NCBI RefSeq assembly: GCF_025660475.1
Contig: NZ_JAOUSF010000001.1
Location: forward strand, 496,001 to 560,000
Reading direction: 5' to 3'
Origin: Perspicuibacillus lycopersici
GTDB lineage: Bacteria; Bacillota; Bacilli; Bacillales; Caldibacillaceae
DNA length: 64,000 nucleotides
Position numbers and translations under genes: made by a program. Below the pieces are notes generated by a model that was not told where the DNA came from, did no database searches, and worked only from the letters and a program-made list of their open reading frames with translations. Below are positions 18,438 to 27,626 of the stretch, piece after piece (within the stretch, counting starts at the first letter, position 1; each line of letters begins with the position of its first letter).

Positions 18438-18854
18438 ATGGAAAACAAATATATTTCTCAATACGAAAAAATTGGTGAAAATAAATTACGTCAATTAGTA
18501 AATGCTTTTTATCATCGGGTTGGTCAGCATCCTGATTTAGCACCAATTTTCCCAAAGGATTTAACAGAAACAGCACGAAAACAGACTCAATTTTTAACAC
18601 AATTTTTAGGCGGACCTCCTTTATATACGAGTGAACATGGACATCCAAGGTTAAGAGCTCGTCATCTACCATTTCCTATTACACCAAAGCGTGCAGAAAG
18701 CTGGCTCAATTGCATGAGAGAGGCAATGGATGAGGTTGAATTAACAGGAGCTGAGCGAGAGGAATTATATTCAAGACTTGTCATTACTGCCCACCATATG
18801 ATCAATAGCCCTGATGAATATGAAGAACAAAATGAAAAAGGTGAAGTTCAGTGA
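18438..18854 (+). CDS. yjbI: Group II truncated haemoglobin (YjbI)
   Basis: A 138-residue trHbO-type globin. Typical group II features are LVNAFYHRVGQHPDLAPIFP (B helix with Tyr at B10), FLGGPPLYTSEHGHPRLRARH (proximal His region) and the C-terminal ITAHHMIN. B. subtilis trHb binds oxygen and can act in peroxidase-like chemistry. Its stop codon overlaps the GTG start of spxH by four bases, so the two are coupled; in Bacillus the pair is tied to disulfide/thiol stress. Confidence 0.95.
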   Translation: MENKYISQYEKIGENKLRQLVNAFYHRVGQHPDLAPIFPKDLTETARKQTQFLTQFLGGPPLYTSEHGHPRLRARHLPFPITPKRAESWLNCMREAMDEVELTGAEREELYSRLVITAHHMINSPDEYEEQNEKGEVQ

Positions 18855-19732
18855 TAGACAAAAATAAATATAAGGTAAAATTTTCCAAGTTTGCAAATAA
18901 TGAAAATAAACCTTTAGAACTCTATTTATTTATTGATCCGTTATGCACGGATTGTTGGTCGCTTGAACCAATCATCAAAAAATTACAAATAGAGTTCGGT
19001 CATTATTTTACATTGACGTATGTATTAGCAGGAAAGCTTACACGGTTAAACCAGCTTACGACAAAAACGAGAAATTGTAAGTCCACATCAAAATCAACCG
19101 ATAAAACGATTAGTCGGGAATGTATTGATTGTAATGATATTCTAACAGAAGTAAATTTGTCGTCCCCATTTTTGGCTTCTATTTCAATAAAAGCTGCAGA
19201 ATTGCAAGGTAGAAGAGCTGGCGTAAGATTTTTAAGAAAGCTGCAAGAATATCTTTTCTTTAAAAATATGAATATTACCGAAGTTCATACATTAATAAAC
19301 TGTGCAAAAGAAGCTGATTTGGATGTCGAGGAATTCATTAAAGATATCCATTCTGTAAGTACTTCCCATGCATTCCAATGTGATTTGAAAATTACGAATG
19401 AGATGGATGTTACAGAAATCCCAACCATTGTTTTTTTTAATAATAATGTCGAAGAAGCTGGAATTAAGGTAGCTGGGGTAAATCCATATGAGATTTATAT
19501 TGAGATTATGTCTGAAATTCTTGGTAAAAAACCATTAAAGCATCCGTTACCGCCATTATTATCTTTTATCCAACATTATCATTTTTTAACAACGGATGAA
19601 ATTGCTTTTGTTTATAATTGGTCCCCACTCCAAGTGGAAATGGAAATGAAGAAATTAATGCTTCGCCAGGAAGTGGACAAAATTAAATCAAGCTATGGAA
19701 CCTTTTGGTGCTTTACTGGAAATAATATGTAA
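18851..19732 (+). CDS. spxH: SpxH (YjbH) adaptor for ClpXP degradation of Spx
   Basis: A 293-residue thioredoxin/DsbA-like protein that delivers Spx to ClpXP. FIDPLCTDCWSLEPII (residues about 28-43) carries the CxxC. ATEIPT-like VTEIPTIVFF marks the cis-Pro loop near 190. The start is GTG inside the haemoglobin stop region, with GGTGAAG before it. Odd: a second cysteine group (NCKSTSK...RECIDCND, residues about 75-98) lies after the CxxC, and the His-rich N-terminus I recall for the B. subtilis protein is absent. spx itself lies 5 kb downstream. Confidence 0.93.
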   Translation: MIDKNKYKVKFSKFANNENKPLELYLFIDPLCTDCWSLEPIIKKLQIEFGHYFTLTYVLAGKLTRLNQLTTKTRNCKSTSKSTDKTISRECIDCNDILTEVNLSSPFLASISIKAAELQGRRAGVRFLRKLQEYLFFKNMNITEVHTLINCAKEADLDVEEFIKDIHSVSTSHAFQCDLKITNEMDVTEIPTIVFFNNNVEEAGIKVAGVNPYEIYIEIMSEILGKKPLKHPLPPLLSFIQHYHFLTTDEIAFVYNWSPLQVEMEMKKLMLRQEVDKIKSSYGTFWCFTGNNM

Positions 19733-19741
19733 ATCATAAAG

Positions 19742-19764
19742 CAGTCTGTTAACAGGCTGTTTTT
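19742..19764 (+). terminator. Terminator of spxH
   Basis: CAGTCTG and CAGGCTG pair over 7 bp (one G-T) with TTAA in the loop and TTTTTC following, 10 bases after the stop. Confidence 0.75.
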
Positions 19765-19781
19765 CTTTTGGCATTTCTAAT

Positions 19782-19906
19782 AAAAACAAAGAAGGTTCAG
19801 TAGATGGGTAGTCCACTGAACCTTCTTATATGTTACGAACAAAGGGGATGGGAGAAATTTTCACGGTCAAACAAAGGGGTATATGTTTGCTTGTGAATAA
19901 CTTCAC
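19782..19906 (-). ncRNA. roxS: RoxS/RsaE-type regulatory small RNA
   Basis: A transcript of about 125 nt is predicted from a strong minus-strand promoter to a perfect 12-bp terminator hairpin (AGAAGGTTCAGT/ACTGAACCTTCT) with TTTGTTTTTA. No open frame lies inside. The body carries ATACCCCTTTGTTTGA and TTTCTCCCATCCCCTTTG, the two C-rich seed regions that define the RsaE/RoxS family of Staphylococcus and Bacillus. RoxS base-pairs with ribosome binding sites of central metabolism mRNAs to adjust NAD/NADH balance. Ends are estimates, plus or minus a few bases. Confidence 0.9.
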
Positions 19907-19907
19907 A
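19892..19907. promoter_or_regulatory. Rex operator on the roxS start site
   Basis: TGTGAATAACTTCACA is a palindrome (TGTGAA-N4-TTCACA) matching the Rex consensus. It covers the predicted +1 of the sRNA, so bound Rex would block transcription. Rex repression of roxS is known in B. subtilis. Confidence 0.85.
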
Positions 19908-19912
19908 CCTAA

Positions 19913-19941
19913 ATAATAACATGATTTTTCATTCTAAGCAA
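19913..19941 (-). promoter_or_regulatory. Sigma-A promoter of roxS
   Basis: TTGCTT and TATTAT with exactly 17 bases between, on the minus strand. About 15 bases further upstream, ATTGTGAAA (minus strand, 19956-19964) resembles a ResD binding site, fitting the known ResD activation of this RNA. Confidence 0.85.
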
Positions 19942-20146
19942 GAGATTATTCAATGTTTCACAATTCCGTAACATGTTTACATAAATTTGGATTGTTTTCC
20001 AAACGTTCTACTTTTTTTGTTTATTAGTAGGTACTAACTGTTTTAATATGCATTGTATGATTGACTCGTATTTCTTATAGTATCATATTATCCCTGTTTG
20101 TACATAAAATGAAATATACACTTGCTTGATGAAGGATGGTCATACC

Positions 20147-20317
20147 ATGCTATTTATATTATTGCTTTTGTTTATTGTCATCGCCTTTATTATACATATA
20201 TTTGGGATATTAAATATTTATCCGCTATCGATTACTTCTGGAATTTTGATTCTTTCATTGTTTTTGTTTATTTTCTATTCAAATAATCGAAACCGATTTA
20301 AAGGGTTAAAAAAATAA
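20147..20317 (+). CDS. Small two-helix membrane protein
   Basis: A 56-residue hydrophobic protein with two membrane segments (residues about 2-24 and 28-48) and a basic tail NNRNRFKGLKK. Start at ATG 20147, with GAAGGATGG 7 bases upstream; the frame is open 7 codons further. It faces pepF and shares a terminator with it. No family recognised. TTGACT at 20061 could be its -35. Confidence 0.6.
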   Translation: MLFILLLLFIVIAFIIHIFGILNIYPLSITSGILILSLFLFIFYSNNRNRFKGLKK

Positions 20318-20344
20318 GGCTGATAAAATCAGCCTTATTTTTAT
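20311..20344. terminator. Bidirectional terminator, small membrane gene / pepF
   Basis: AATAAGGCTGAT and ATCAGCCTTATT are perfect 12-bp arms with a 3-base loop. T runs flank it on both strands, serving both convergent genes. Confidence 0.92.
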
Positions 20345-20353
20345 TCCATTGAC

Positions 20354-22177
20354 TTAGGATAGTTCAGCCAATAGTTGTTCCATTTCTGTTAATTTTTCTT
20401 CAAATACTTTACAAGCATCTTCAATTGGTTTGGAGCTTGTCATGTCTACTCCAGCTTTTTTCAATACTTCAATTGGATAATCGGAGCTACCTGATTTCAA
20501 ATAACCAATATATCGTTCAACTGCAGGTGCACCCTCTTCTAAAATTTGCTTACTTAACGCAGTAGAAGCACTTAATCCAGTGGCATATTGATAGACATAA
20601 TAATTGTAATAGAAATGTGGGATACGTGCCCATTCTAGGCCAATTTCTTCGTCCACAACTATATCTTTACCGAAATATTTTTTATTTAAATCATAATAAA
20701 GCTTCGTTAATAACTCTGCTGTAAGAGCTTCGCCATTTTGCGCACGAACATGGATATCATGTTCAAATTCAGCAAACATTGTTTGACGGAAAATAGTACC
20801 GCGGAATGTTTCTAAATAATGGTTTAACAAGTACAAACGTTTTTTCGGATCCTCTAAAGTGTTTAACAAATAATCATTTAAAATATTTTCATTGCAGGTA
20901 GATGCAACCTCTGCCACGAAAATAGAATAATCACCATATGGATACGGCTGATTGTTTCTAGTATAGTAGCTATGCACCGAATGGCCAAATTCATGTGCAA
21001 GAGTAAATAAATTATTTACATTATCCTGCCAGTTCATTAAAATATATGGATTTGTTCCATATGATCCTGAAGAATATGCGCCACTACGTTTCCCTTTATT
21101 TTCATGAACATCTACCCAGCGATTTTCGAAGCCTGTTTTCAATACGGATAAATATTCCTCACCTAATGGTGCTAAGCCTTTTAATACTAAATCCTTAGCT
21201 TCTTCATAGGTAACTTCCATCTTTACATCTTTCACTAGCGGAGTATAAAGATCATACATATGAATTTCGTCCACACCTAACACTTTCTTGCGTAAAGACA
21301 CATAGCGATGCAATAGGTGTAGATTGTTGTTAATCGTGTTTACAAGATTTTCATACACTTCTTCTGGTATATTATTGTTCGAAAGTGCAGCATGTCTTGC
21401 AGATTTATAATTTCTTACTTTCGCATTAAAATTATCTCTTTTCACTTGTCCTACTAAAGTACTTGCAAAAGTATTACGGAATTTACCATATGTATCATAT
21501 ACTGCTTTGAATGCATCTTGACGAACACGACGATCGGAGCTTTCTAAAAACCGTGAATAACGTCCATGGGTAACCTCTACTTCTTCCCCATTTTCATCCT
21601 TAATCGATGGAAATTGAAGATCTGCATTATTCAACATTCCAAAAGTATTGCTGGATGCACCCATTACATCGGCTGCTTGTGCTAAAACAGATTCTAATTC
21701 TGCAGTTAGTACGTGTGGACGTTGTAAATTAATTTCTTCAATTGCATGTTCATATAGTTTCAACTCTTTATTTTCCTCTAAAAATTGTTTAAGCTTTTCT
21801 TCATCAATGGATAACAATTCTGGAACAACAAATGCAAAGCTGCTTGCTGCTGAAGTGTATAAACTGCGAGCACGATCGTTTAAACCTTGATAAAACGAAT
21901 TCGTTGTATCTTGGTCATAACGCATATGTGCATATGTATAAAGTTTTCCAAGTCGTGATAACACTTCATCCTGATATTGAAGTGCTTCATATAATAGCTC
22001 TGCACTCTCTCCTAGCTTTCCTTGATATTGCTCTGCTTTCGGTAGCAATGATTTAATTGCTTCATATTCTTGTTCCCAAGCTTCATCCGTTACAAAAATA
22101 TCTTCTAATCTCCAAGTATCTTCTACTTTAATTTCACTTCTTGTAGGTAGCTTTTTTACCGTTGTTTCATTAGACAT
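20354..22177 (-). CDS. pepF: Oligoendopeptidase F
   Basis: A 607-residue M3B zinc metallopeptidase that degrades cytosolic oligopeptides. The zinc site is TLAHEFGHSVHSYY near residue 390 (HExxH), with the third ligand in the following FVAEVASTCNE. Full family length. In B. subtilis PepF (YjbG) overexpression affects sporulation signalling peptides. It lies downstream of coiA on the same strand. Confidence 0.96.
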   Translation of the reverse strand: MSNETTVKKLPTRSEIKVEDTWRLEDIFVTDEAWEQEYEAIKSLLPKAEQYQGKLGESAELLYEALQYQDEVLSRLGKLYTYAHMRYDQDTTNSFYQGLNDRARSLYTSAASSFAFVVPELLSIDEEKLKQFLEENKELKLYEHAIEEINLQRPHVLTAELESVLAQAADVMGASSNTFGMLNNADLQFPSIKDENGEEVEVTHGRYSRFLESSDRRVRQDAFKAVYDTYGKFRNTFASTLVGQVKRDNFNAKVRNYKSARHAALSNNNIPEEVYENLVNTINNNLHLLHRYVSLRKKVLGVDEIHMYDLYTPLVKDVKMEVTYEEAKDLVLKGLAPLGEEYLSVLKTGFENRWVDVHENKGKRSGAYSSGSYGTNPYILMNWQDNVNNLFTLAHEFGHSVHSYYTRNNQPYPYGDYSIFVAEVASTCNENILNDYLLNTLEDPKKRLYLLNHYLETFRGTIFRQTMFAEFEHDIHVRAQNGEALTAELLTKLYYDLNKKYFGKDIVVDEEIGLEWARIPHFYYNYYVYQYATGLSASTALSKQILEEGAPAVERYIGYLKSGSSDYPIEVLKKAGVDMTSSKPIEDACKVFEEKLTEMEQLLAELS

Positions 22178-22298
22178 ACCTATTCCTCCATTCTTTCATC
22201 TGTATAATATATTCCCCAAAATAATAAAAAAATCTATACTGATAGAAAATTTTCATTAGAACGAAAAATATATTGTTATCTTTTAAAATAAACTTATT

Positions 22299-23495
22299 CT
22301 ATTCATCCGTCAACAGAAAACTTCTGATTAATACACCTTTATACCGACGAAAAAAATCGTTTCTTAAAGGTTCCCTACATATATTCGGCTTATCTATTAA
22401 CTTACCTGATTTTCTTACAATGAATGTATCCCCCTCTTTTTTTAAATGTCCGGTTTTCGTGAGAAATTGTAAATAATGGACAAATGGCCTCATATTTTCG
22501 TTTCCAATCAGAGTAGCTAATTGCCTCCACACAATATAATTTTTCATCTTATGATAAATATACGCCCGAATACTTGATAAATGAAATTTACTATTTACTG
22601 GTTTATCCCATAGAAAGGCTACCCATAGATATGCTTGCCATTCCAGTGGTGGTGTTTTGATGTAATACATTTCCGGTACTGGGACGCCAATCTCTGGGGG
22701 TAGCTCTAACGGATGTATTCGATTAACATACAGAAATTGGAGAAATGCATTTTTCCTTGCGTCAGGACTGATAATACAATTTTTTAGCCAGCTTTCGATT
22801 GATTGAATCCACGGATGGTAAAAATATTGGGGAAATATGTTATTTCCGATTAGATCTTTAAAAGAATTGGCAAAACGATGTTGTTTTTGAATCGTATAGG
22901 CACGATTTGTTGAAATTGGAATAATATTTGTATAGGTGAAAAATAGTCTTCTTTCGGGGTCTAATGTGAGTATGTAGCCTTGTGTAGAATGAAATGTTTG
23001 GATGAAATATCCAATAAAATCACTTAAAGCAATTATTTGGTTTTTCACTGTTATTTGCCTTTGATGAATAATCCAAAGTGGCATTATCCCATGCTGCAAA
23101 TAATTATTTGTCCGTTTTTCTAAATCAATAAGCGGAATCACGGAAGATTGAAATTCCACTGCAACTGGAATGTCGTTTAACCGAACAAAAACGTCTGGAC
23201 GTTGGGAAATTGATGGTAAATATTGTTCTAATATTGCATCAATTCCTTGTTTATTCAGCCATTGATACAAAAATAGCTTTCCTAATAAATGTGTATAGGA
23301 TTCGCCTTCTGGTTTAATGGGACAGGAATGTTTATGCGCGAAATGGCTAAGTTTTTTCATGCCAATTTTTAATATTACTTCCTCCTGACATGCTGGACAA
23401 TAAAATGGCCCCTCCTTTTTCAGCATATTGATCGATTCGGATGATTTACTAATCAAGGAGATAAGTTCTCCTGAATGGTTTTTTGCAATAAACAA
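22299..23495 (-). CDS. coiA: Competence protein CoiA
   Basis: A 398-residue CoiA family protein (transformation-related nuclease-like). The N-terminal zinc-ribbon-like region FYCPACQEEVILKIG (residues about 31-45) is followed by SHFAHKHSC, and the nuclease core is RPDVFVRLNDIPVAVEFQSS near residue 103 with E-x-Q. It acts in recombination during DNA uptake. MecA, the ComK adaptor, is encoded just upstream. Confidence 0.93.
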   Translation of the reverse strand: MFIAKNHSGELISLISKSSESINMLKKEGPFYCPACQEEVILKIGMKKLSHFAHKHSCPIKPEGESYTHLLGKLFLYQWLNKQGIDAILEQYLPSISQRPDVFVRLNDIPVAVEFQSSVIPLIDLEKRTNNYLQHGIMPLWIIHQRQITVKNQIIALSDFIGYFIQTFHSTQGYILTLDPERRLFFTYTNIIPISTNRAYTIQKQHRFANSFKDLIGNNIFPQYFYHPWIQSIESWLKNCIISPDARKNAFLQFLYVNRIHPLELPPEIGVPVPEMYYIKTPPLEWQAYLWVAFLWDKPVNSKFHLSSIRAYIYHKMKNYIVWRQLATLIGNENMRPFVHYLQFLTKTGHLKKEGDTFIVRKSGKLIDKPNICREPLRNDFFRRYKGVLIRSFLLTDE

Positions 23496-23598
23496 TGAAC
23501 TTCATTCCTCCTACTAAGTAATCTCTTTACTCGATATTATAGTGTCGATAAGGATTCGTCAAAATGCAAAAATTTCATTTTCACCCTGTGTTAATAAA

Positions 23599-23632
23599 TA
23601 AAAAAAACCGATTTCAACTATAGAAACCGGTA
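23599..23632 (-). terminator. Terminator of mecA
   Basis: ACCGGTTTC and GAAATCGGT pair with one wobble around a 7-base loop, followed on the minus strand by TTTTTTTATTT. Confidence 0.88.
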
Positions 23633-23672
23633 ATTTAACGAAAGCAATATTGTGAAAAAATCGCTTTTTCAA

Positions 23673-24341
23673 TTATTTAAAGTATTTTGTAAGAACTTCT
23701 AAAACATTTTCAGAAATTACTTCTTTTCCGTATTCTTGTAAATAATGGATTGTTCTTTGCGATTCCAATCCATATTCCAATACAACGCTAATTACATTAT
23801 CAATATCTTCTTCAGTAAAATATTCAAACGGAAATTCCATATAAAAATAATATTTATTATCACAGGAATATAATTTTGTTACGGTATGTGCTGGCCAATT
23901 TAAATTAGCTAAAGAAAGAACATCCTCAAAATCGTTAAAATACGTCATAAACGAGATGGAATCCTCTTCCTCTAATTCTTCTTCCACCGTGTCTTTATAA
24001 TGGAAATGATGATCCAATAACTCTTCAAATCTCTCATCCACTGTAAGATCCTTTAATTTATCTTCAGGGAAAGGAAATTCGAACCGACCATCTTTATACG
24101 GGAATGGAGCTCTCGTAACAACCACTTCTAATCCTTTTTCTAATGCTTGCACTTGAATCCACAGTGGACCATCAACCGTAAAGTCTTCTTCCTCATGAAC
24201 TTCATCCATCATTTCCCAAAAAAGCTCTTCACTTTTTTCCCGATTGTACCATATTTCATCCCGATCAAATCCTCTTTCTTCTACATCAACATAAGATATG
24301 AAGAATTTAACCGTATTTTCATTAATACGTTCAATTTCCAT
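23673..24341 (-). CDS. mecA: Adaptor protein MecA
   Basis: A 222-residue ClpC adaptor that targets ComK and other substrates to ClpCP. The N-terminal substrate-binding part MEIERINENTVKFFISYVD is diagnostic; an acidic linker (VEEELEEEDS, near 115) precedes the C-terminal ClpC-binding domain. AGAAGGGAG ribosome binding site. A CATACACTA element lies upstream near 24445 and could be a promoter -10. Confidence 0.96.
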   Translation of the reverse strand: MEIERINENTVKFFISYVDVEERGFDRDEIWYNREKSEELFWEMMDEVHEEEDFTVDGPLWIQVQALEKGLEVVVTRAPFPYKDGRFEFPFPEDKLKDLTVDERFEELLDHHFHYKDTVEEELEEEDSISFMTYFNDFEDVLSLANLNWPAHTVTKLYSCDNKYYFYMEFPFEYFTEEDIDNVISVVLEYGLESQRTIHYLQEYGKEVISENVLEVLTKYFK

Positions 24342-24713
24342 TTGGCAAATCTCCCTTCTTCACGGAATATTTGAAGGGAATACTCCCTTTGGTCGTACCA
24401 AAATTCTGTCATGCTTGATACATACACAAAAGTAAAATATAGTGTATGCCTTCTTTCATATTTTATGACAAAAGATAACAGAAGGGAAATAAATTAACAT
24501 CCATTCTTATGAAAATAAGAAAACAACCTATGGAAAAGTTGGCAATTAGTATGATATTTACTTTTCCATATGGAGAATGTATTTATTCCAACGTATCTAT
24601 TATAACTATATGCGTATTTAGTAAAAAACCTTCACGCAACTTAAGCATGAAGGTTGTTGGTTGAAAATTATTATATAACGAAATGAATAAACAGTAAAGC
24701 AATTTGACATAAA
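24342..24713. other. mecA-spx intergenic region
   Basis: Holds the mecA promoter region, with TTGTCA and CATACA 17 bases apart on the minus strand near 24440-24470, and the spx terminator at 24622-24655. In the spx stem, AACCTTCA/TGAAGGTT is followed by TTTTTTAC. No gene is seen between. Confidence 0.65.
24622..24655 (-). terminator. Terminator of spx
   Basis: Perfect 8-bp stem AACCTTCA/TGAAGGTT with a 13-base loop and a T run on the minus strand, 58 bases after spx. Confidence 0.88.
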
Positions 24714-25109
24714 CTAGTTAACAAGTTTTTGCGCTTCCCTTAATTGATATGTCCGAACTTTTCTTGGAAGGAAACGACGAATTTCATCTTCATTATATCC
24801 AACTTGCAAACGTTTTTCATCAATAATAATCGGACGGCGTAATAACCCTGGATTTTCTTGAATTAATTTAAACAATTCTTGTAAAGGCAGTAACTCTAGA
24901 TTGACATCCAGCTTCTGGAAGGTTTTTGAACGAGTAGAAATAATTTCATCTGTCCCATCTTCCGTCATACGAAAGATTTCTTTAATTTCTTCCATTGTAA
25001 GAGGTTCTGAAAATATATTTCTTTCTTTAAATGGTATTTCATGTTCCTCTAACCAAGCCCTTGCCTTCCGACATGAGGTACAACTAGGTGCTGTATACAA
25101 TGTAACCAT
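24714..25109 (-). CDS. spx: Global redox/thiol stress regulator Spx
   Basis: A 131-residue ArsC-fold protein. The redox switch CTSC ([15 protein letters not shown], residues 4-18) and [26 protein letters not shown] are near-invariant. Spx binds the alpha subunit C-terminal domain of RNA polymerase and induces thiol-stress genes; it is degraded by ClpXP via SpxH. The start is set at MVTLYTAP, the conserved N-terminus; AGGAG lies 11 bases upstream. Own terminator and long upstream region. Confidence 0.98.
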   Translation of the reverse strand: MVTLYTAPSCTSCRKARAWLEEHEIPFKERNIFSEPLTMEEIKEIFRMTEDGTDEIISTRSKTFQKLDVNLELLPLQELFKLIQENPGLLRRPIIIDEKRLQVGYNEDEIRRFLPRKVRTYQLREAQKLVN

Positions 25110-25538
25110 TATCGTTATCACTCCTTTTAAGTTTGTGTCTATATAATAAGTTAAAAATTTAACATTTGATTCTTATATTAAAATTAATTTAATGTAGGAA
25201 TTTATATATTTAATTATACATGATTTGATTCGTATTTGATATATATTTTAAAATAATTTACTTATTTTTTTCTGTAGTTGAATAAGTCTTTTCGGAAAAT
25301 GCATAATACTATATTTATCAAGGTCTCTTTAAATAAAAAGCAATACTAATTTTTTCAAGAGCACTCGAATGAAAAATATTATATAAAATGGAGCAATCTA
25401 TCTATACCCTTTTTTTGACGAAATGAAACTTTTTCAATTAGGAATTTTCATTGAAAATAAAGCGCATACAATTAAAAAGATCGAAATTGAAAGGAAAAAG
25501 CAACCTTCTGCCCTTTTTATGAAAAAATTTTATTGCGG
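25110..25538. other. spx/trpS divergent intergenic region
   Basis: About 430 very AT-rich bases with no open frame bearing a ribosome binding site. It must contain the spx promoter(s); TTATTATATAG-like boxes occur near 25140-25160 on the minus strand, but I cannot choose one. In B. subtilis an opp operon stands here; it is absent. Confidence 0.5.
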
Positions 25539-25567
25539 TTGATTTCTCCTTGCGCTTTTTTTATAAT
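25539..25567 (+). promoter_or_regulatory. Sigma-A promoter of the trpS T-box leader
   Basis: TTGATT and TATAAT with exactly 17 bases between, just ahead of the T-box leader. Confidence 0.88.
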
Positions 25568-25588
25568 ATGGATAAGTATATATGGATA

Positions 25589-25868
25589 AAATCGATGAGA
25601 AAGAGTAGTACACCTATCTTTGTCCTTTAGAGAGTTTGTGGTTGGTGAAAACAAACGTCAAGATAAGTGGAATGGACTTTTGAGTCTAAACTGAACGGAC
25701 TACAAAAAAGCTGTTTCAAATCAGCCTTTTTTGAAGCTCATTAGGCTTTAGCGTGAAATCCTTACGTTATTAGGATATTCGAGTGACCTTTATGGTAACT
25801 AGGGTGGTACCGCGGATTAACAACCATTCGTCCCTAATTTTTGGTGGGAAGAATGGTTGTTTTTATTT
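25589..25868 (+). promoter_or_regulatory. Tryptophan T-box leader with antiterminator/terminator
   Basis: A classic T-box: the conserved T-box sequence AGGGTGGTACCGCG at 25801-25814 precedes a terminator with perfect 11-bp arms (25819-25829 and 25851-25861) and a T run. Stem I starts with GATGAGAAAGAGTAGTA. In the specifier loop GGAATGGACTTTTGAGT presents TGG, the tryptophan codon. Uncharged tRNA-Trp would stabilise the antiterminator and switch on trpS. Confidence 0.95.
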
Positions 25869-25879
25869 CCGACCACTAA

Positions 25880-26890
<1,011 letters not shown>

Positions 26891-26902
26891 TATAAAAATT
26901 TT

Positions 26903-26931
26903 AGGATGGTAATTAAATACCATCCTTTTTT
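26903..26931 (+). terminator. Terminator of trpS
   Basis: AGGATGGTA and TACCATCCT, perfect 9-bp stem with 6-base loop, followed by TTTTTTA. Confidence 0.93.
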
Positions 26932-26964
26932 ATGTGTAGGAATAGCTATTCTCATTTGCTACCC

Positions 26965-27129
26965 CTACTGACGTTTTTTCGTTTTTTTATTATTGTATTT
27001 TTCAGTTGCAGATAATGGTTCATTTGCAAATTCATGATCGAAATGTCTAGATTGCTCCTGTACTACTGCCTGTTTATCACTATAATCCTTTGTTAATTGT
27101 TTGTTCATTTTTTTATTTTCCTTTGACAT
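26965..27129 (-). CDS. 54-residue basic hydrophilic peptide
   Basis: The open frame begins MSKENKKMNKQLTKDYSD and ends KKTKKRQ, with a strong GGAGGTGG ribosome binding site 4-10 bases before ATG. It is entirely hydrophilic, with many Lys, Gln and Asn and no cysteine. Small basic proteins of this kind in spore formers are often forespore-made, but I recognise no family. It lies convergent to trpS. Confidence 0.65.
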   Translation of the reverse strand: MSKENKKMNKQLTKDYSDKQAVVQEQSRHFDHEFANEPLSATEKYNNKKTKKRQ

Positions 27130-27299
27130 CTTGCCACCTCCAAATTTAGCTTTTACTTTTTTGCACGGAGTATGTAAATAGATTATTGGAGAAAAATAAA
27201 CGTTGATACAGCTCCTGTTATGTTTGCTTATGAAAAGGTTTAGCTAAAAGTAATAGAATATAGCTAAAATAAACATAATTTGTTATGATAAAAATGGTT

Positions 27300-27402
27300 T
27301 TGGATTGGGATATTTTATAAGAAAAACAATCTTTTTTAATCTCGATTGTGAATTAGCTAGCAATCTTATTTCTCCTTTATAGCCATGAAATTTCCAATCC
27401 AA
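27300..27402 (+). repeat. Structured leader upstream of the symporter genes
   Basis: TTGGATTGG (27300-27308) is perfectly complementary to CCAATCCAA (27394-27402). Inside, CAATC/GATTG also pairs. The structure ends about 35 bases before the ribosome binding site of the small membrane protein, so it would form the mRNA leader. A -10-like TATGAT lies at 27284. The gap 27130-27448 holds nothing else. Confidence 0.5.
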
Positions 27403-27448
27403 TACATAAAGTAAATGAATGTAAATATTCTGGGGGGATTTCTTGAAA

Positions 27449-27625
27449 ATGAGCGAAAAAAAATGGGCAGTTCTCATTTTCGCTATTATTTTGTTAGCAT
27501 ACATCATTCCTTATACATTGCTGACAAATGTAGCGGCTTGGTACGGTAGTTTTCTGTTTTGGATTGTACTTACAGTAGGAATAATAGGGATTAATTTTTT
27601 CATGACGAAGGATTGGGGTAAATAA
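27449..27625 (+). CDS. Small membrane partner of the symporter
   Basis: A 58-residue protein with two hydrophobic helices (residues about 6-24 and 31-52), one base upstream of the symporter gene and so co-translated with it. The position and size recall the YhdT-type small partners that precede PanF. A TTG two codons upstream is an alternative start, with G-rich ribosome binding site GGGGGG 5 bases from it. Confidence 0.75.
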   Translation: MSEKKWAVLIFAIILLAYIIPYTLLTNVAAWYGSFLFWIVLTVGIIGINFFMTKDWGK

Positions 27626-27626
27626 T

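Noticed and set aside
20024..20037. TTAGTAGGTACTAA, FapR-like half sites upstream of the small membrane gene
   Set aside because: The half-sites are two bases apart rather than the spacing of the true FapR box, and the downstream gene has no lipid link. Probably chance.
27283..27507. 74-codon minus-strand frame over the symporter leader
   Set aside because: Lies antisense to the leader and the small membrane gene; the inverted repeat explains its partial symmetry; no ribosome binding site.
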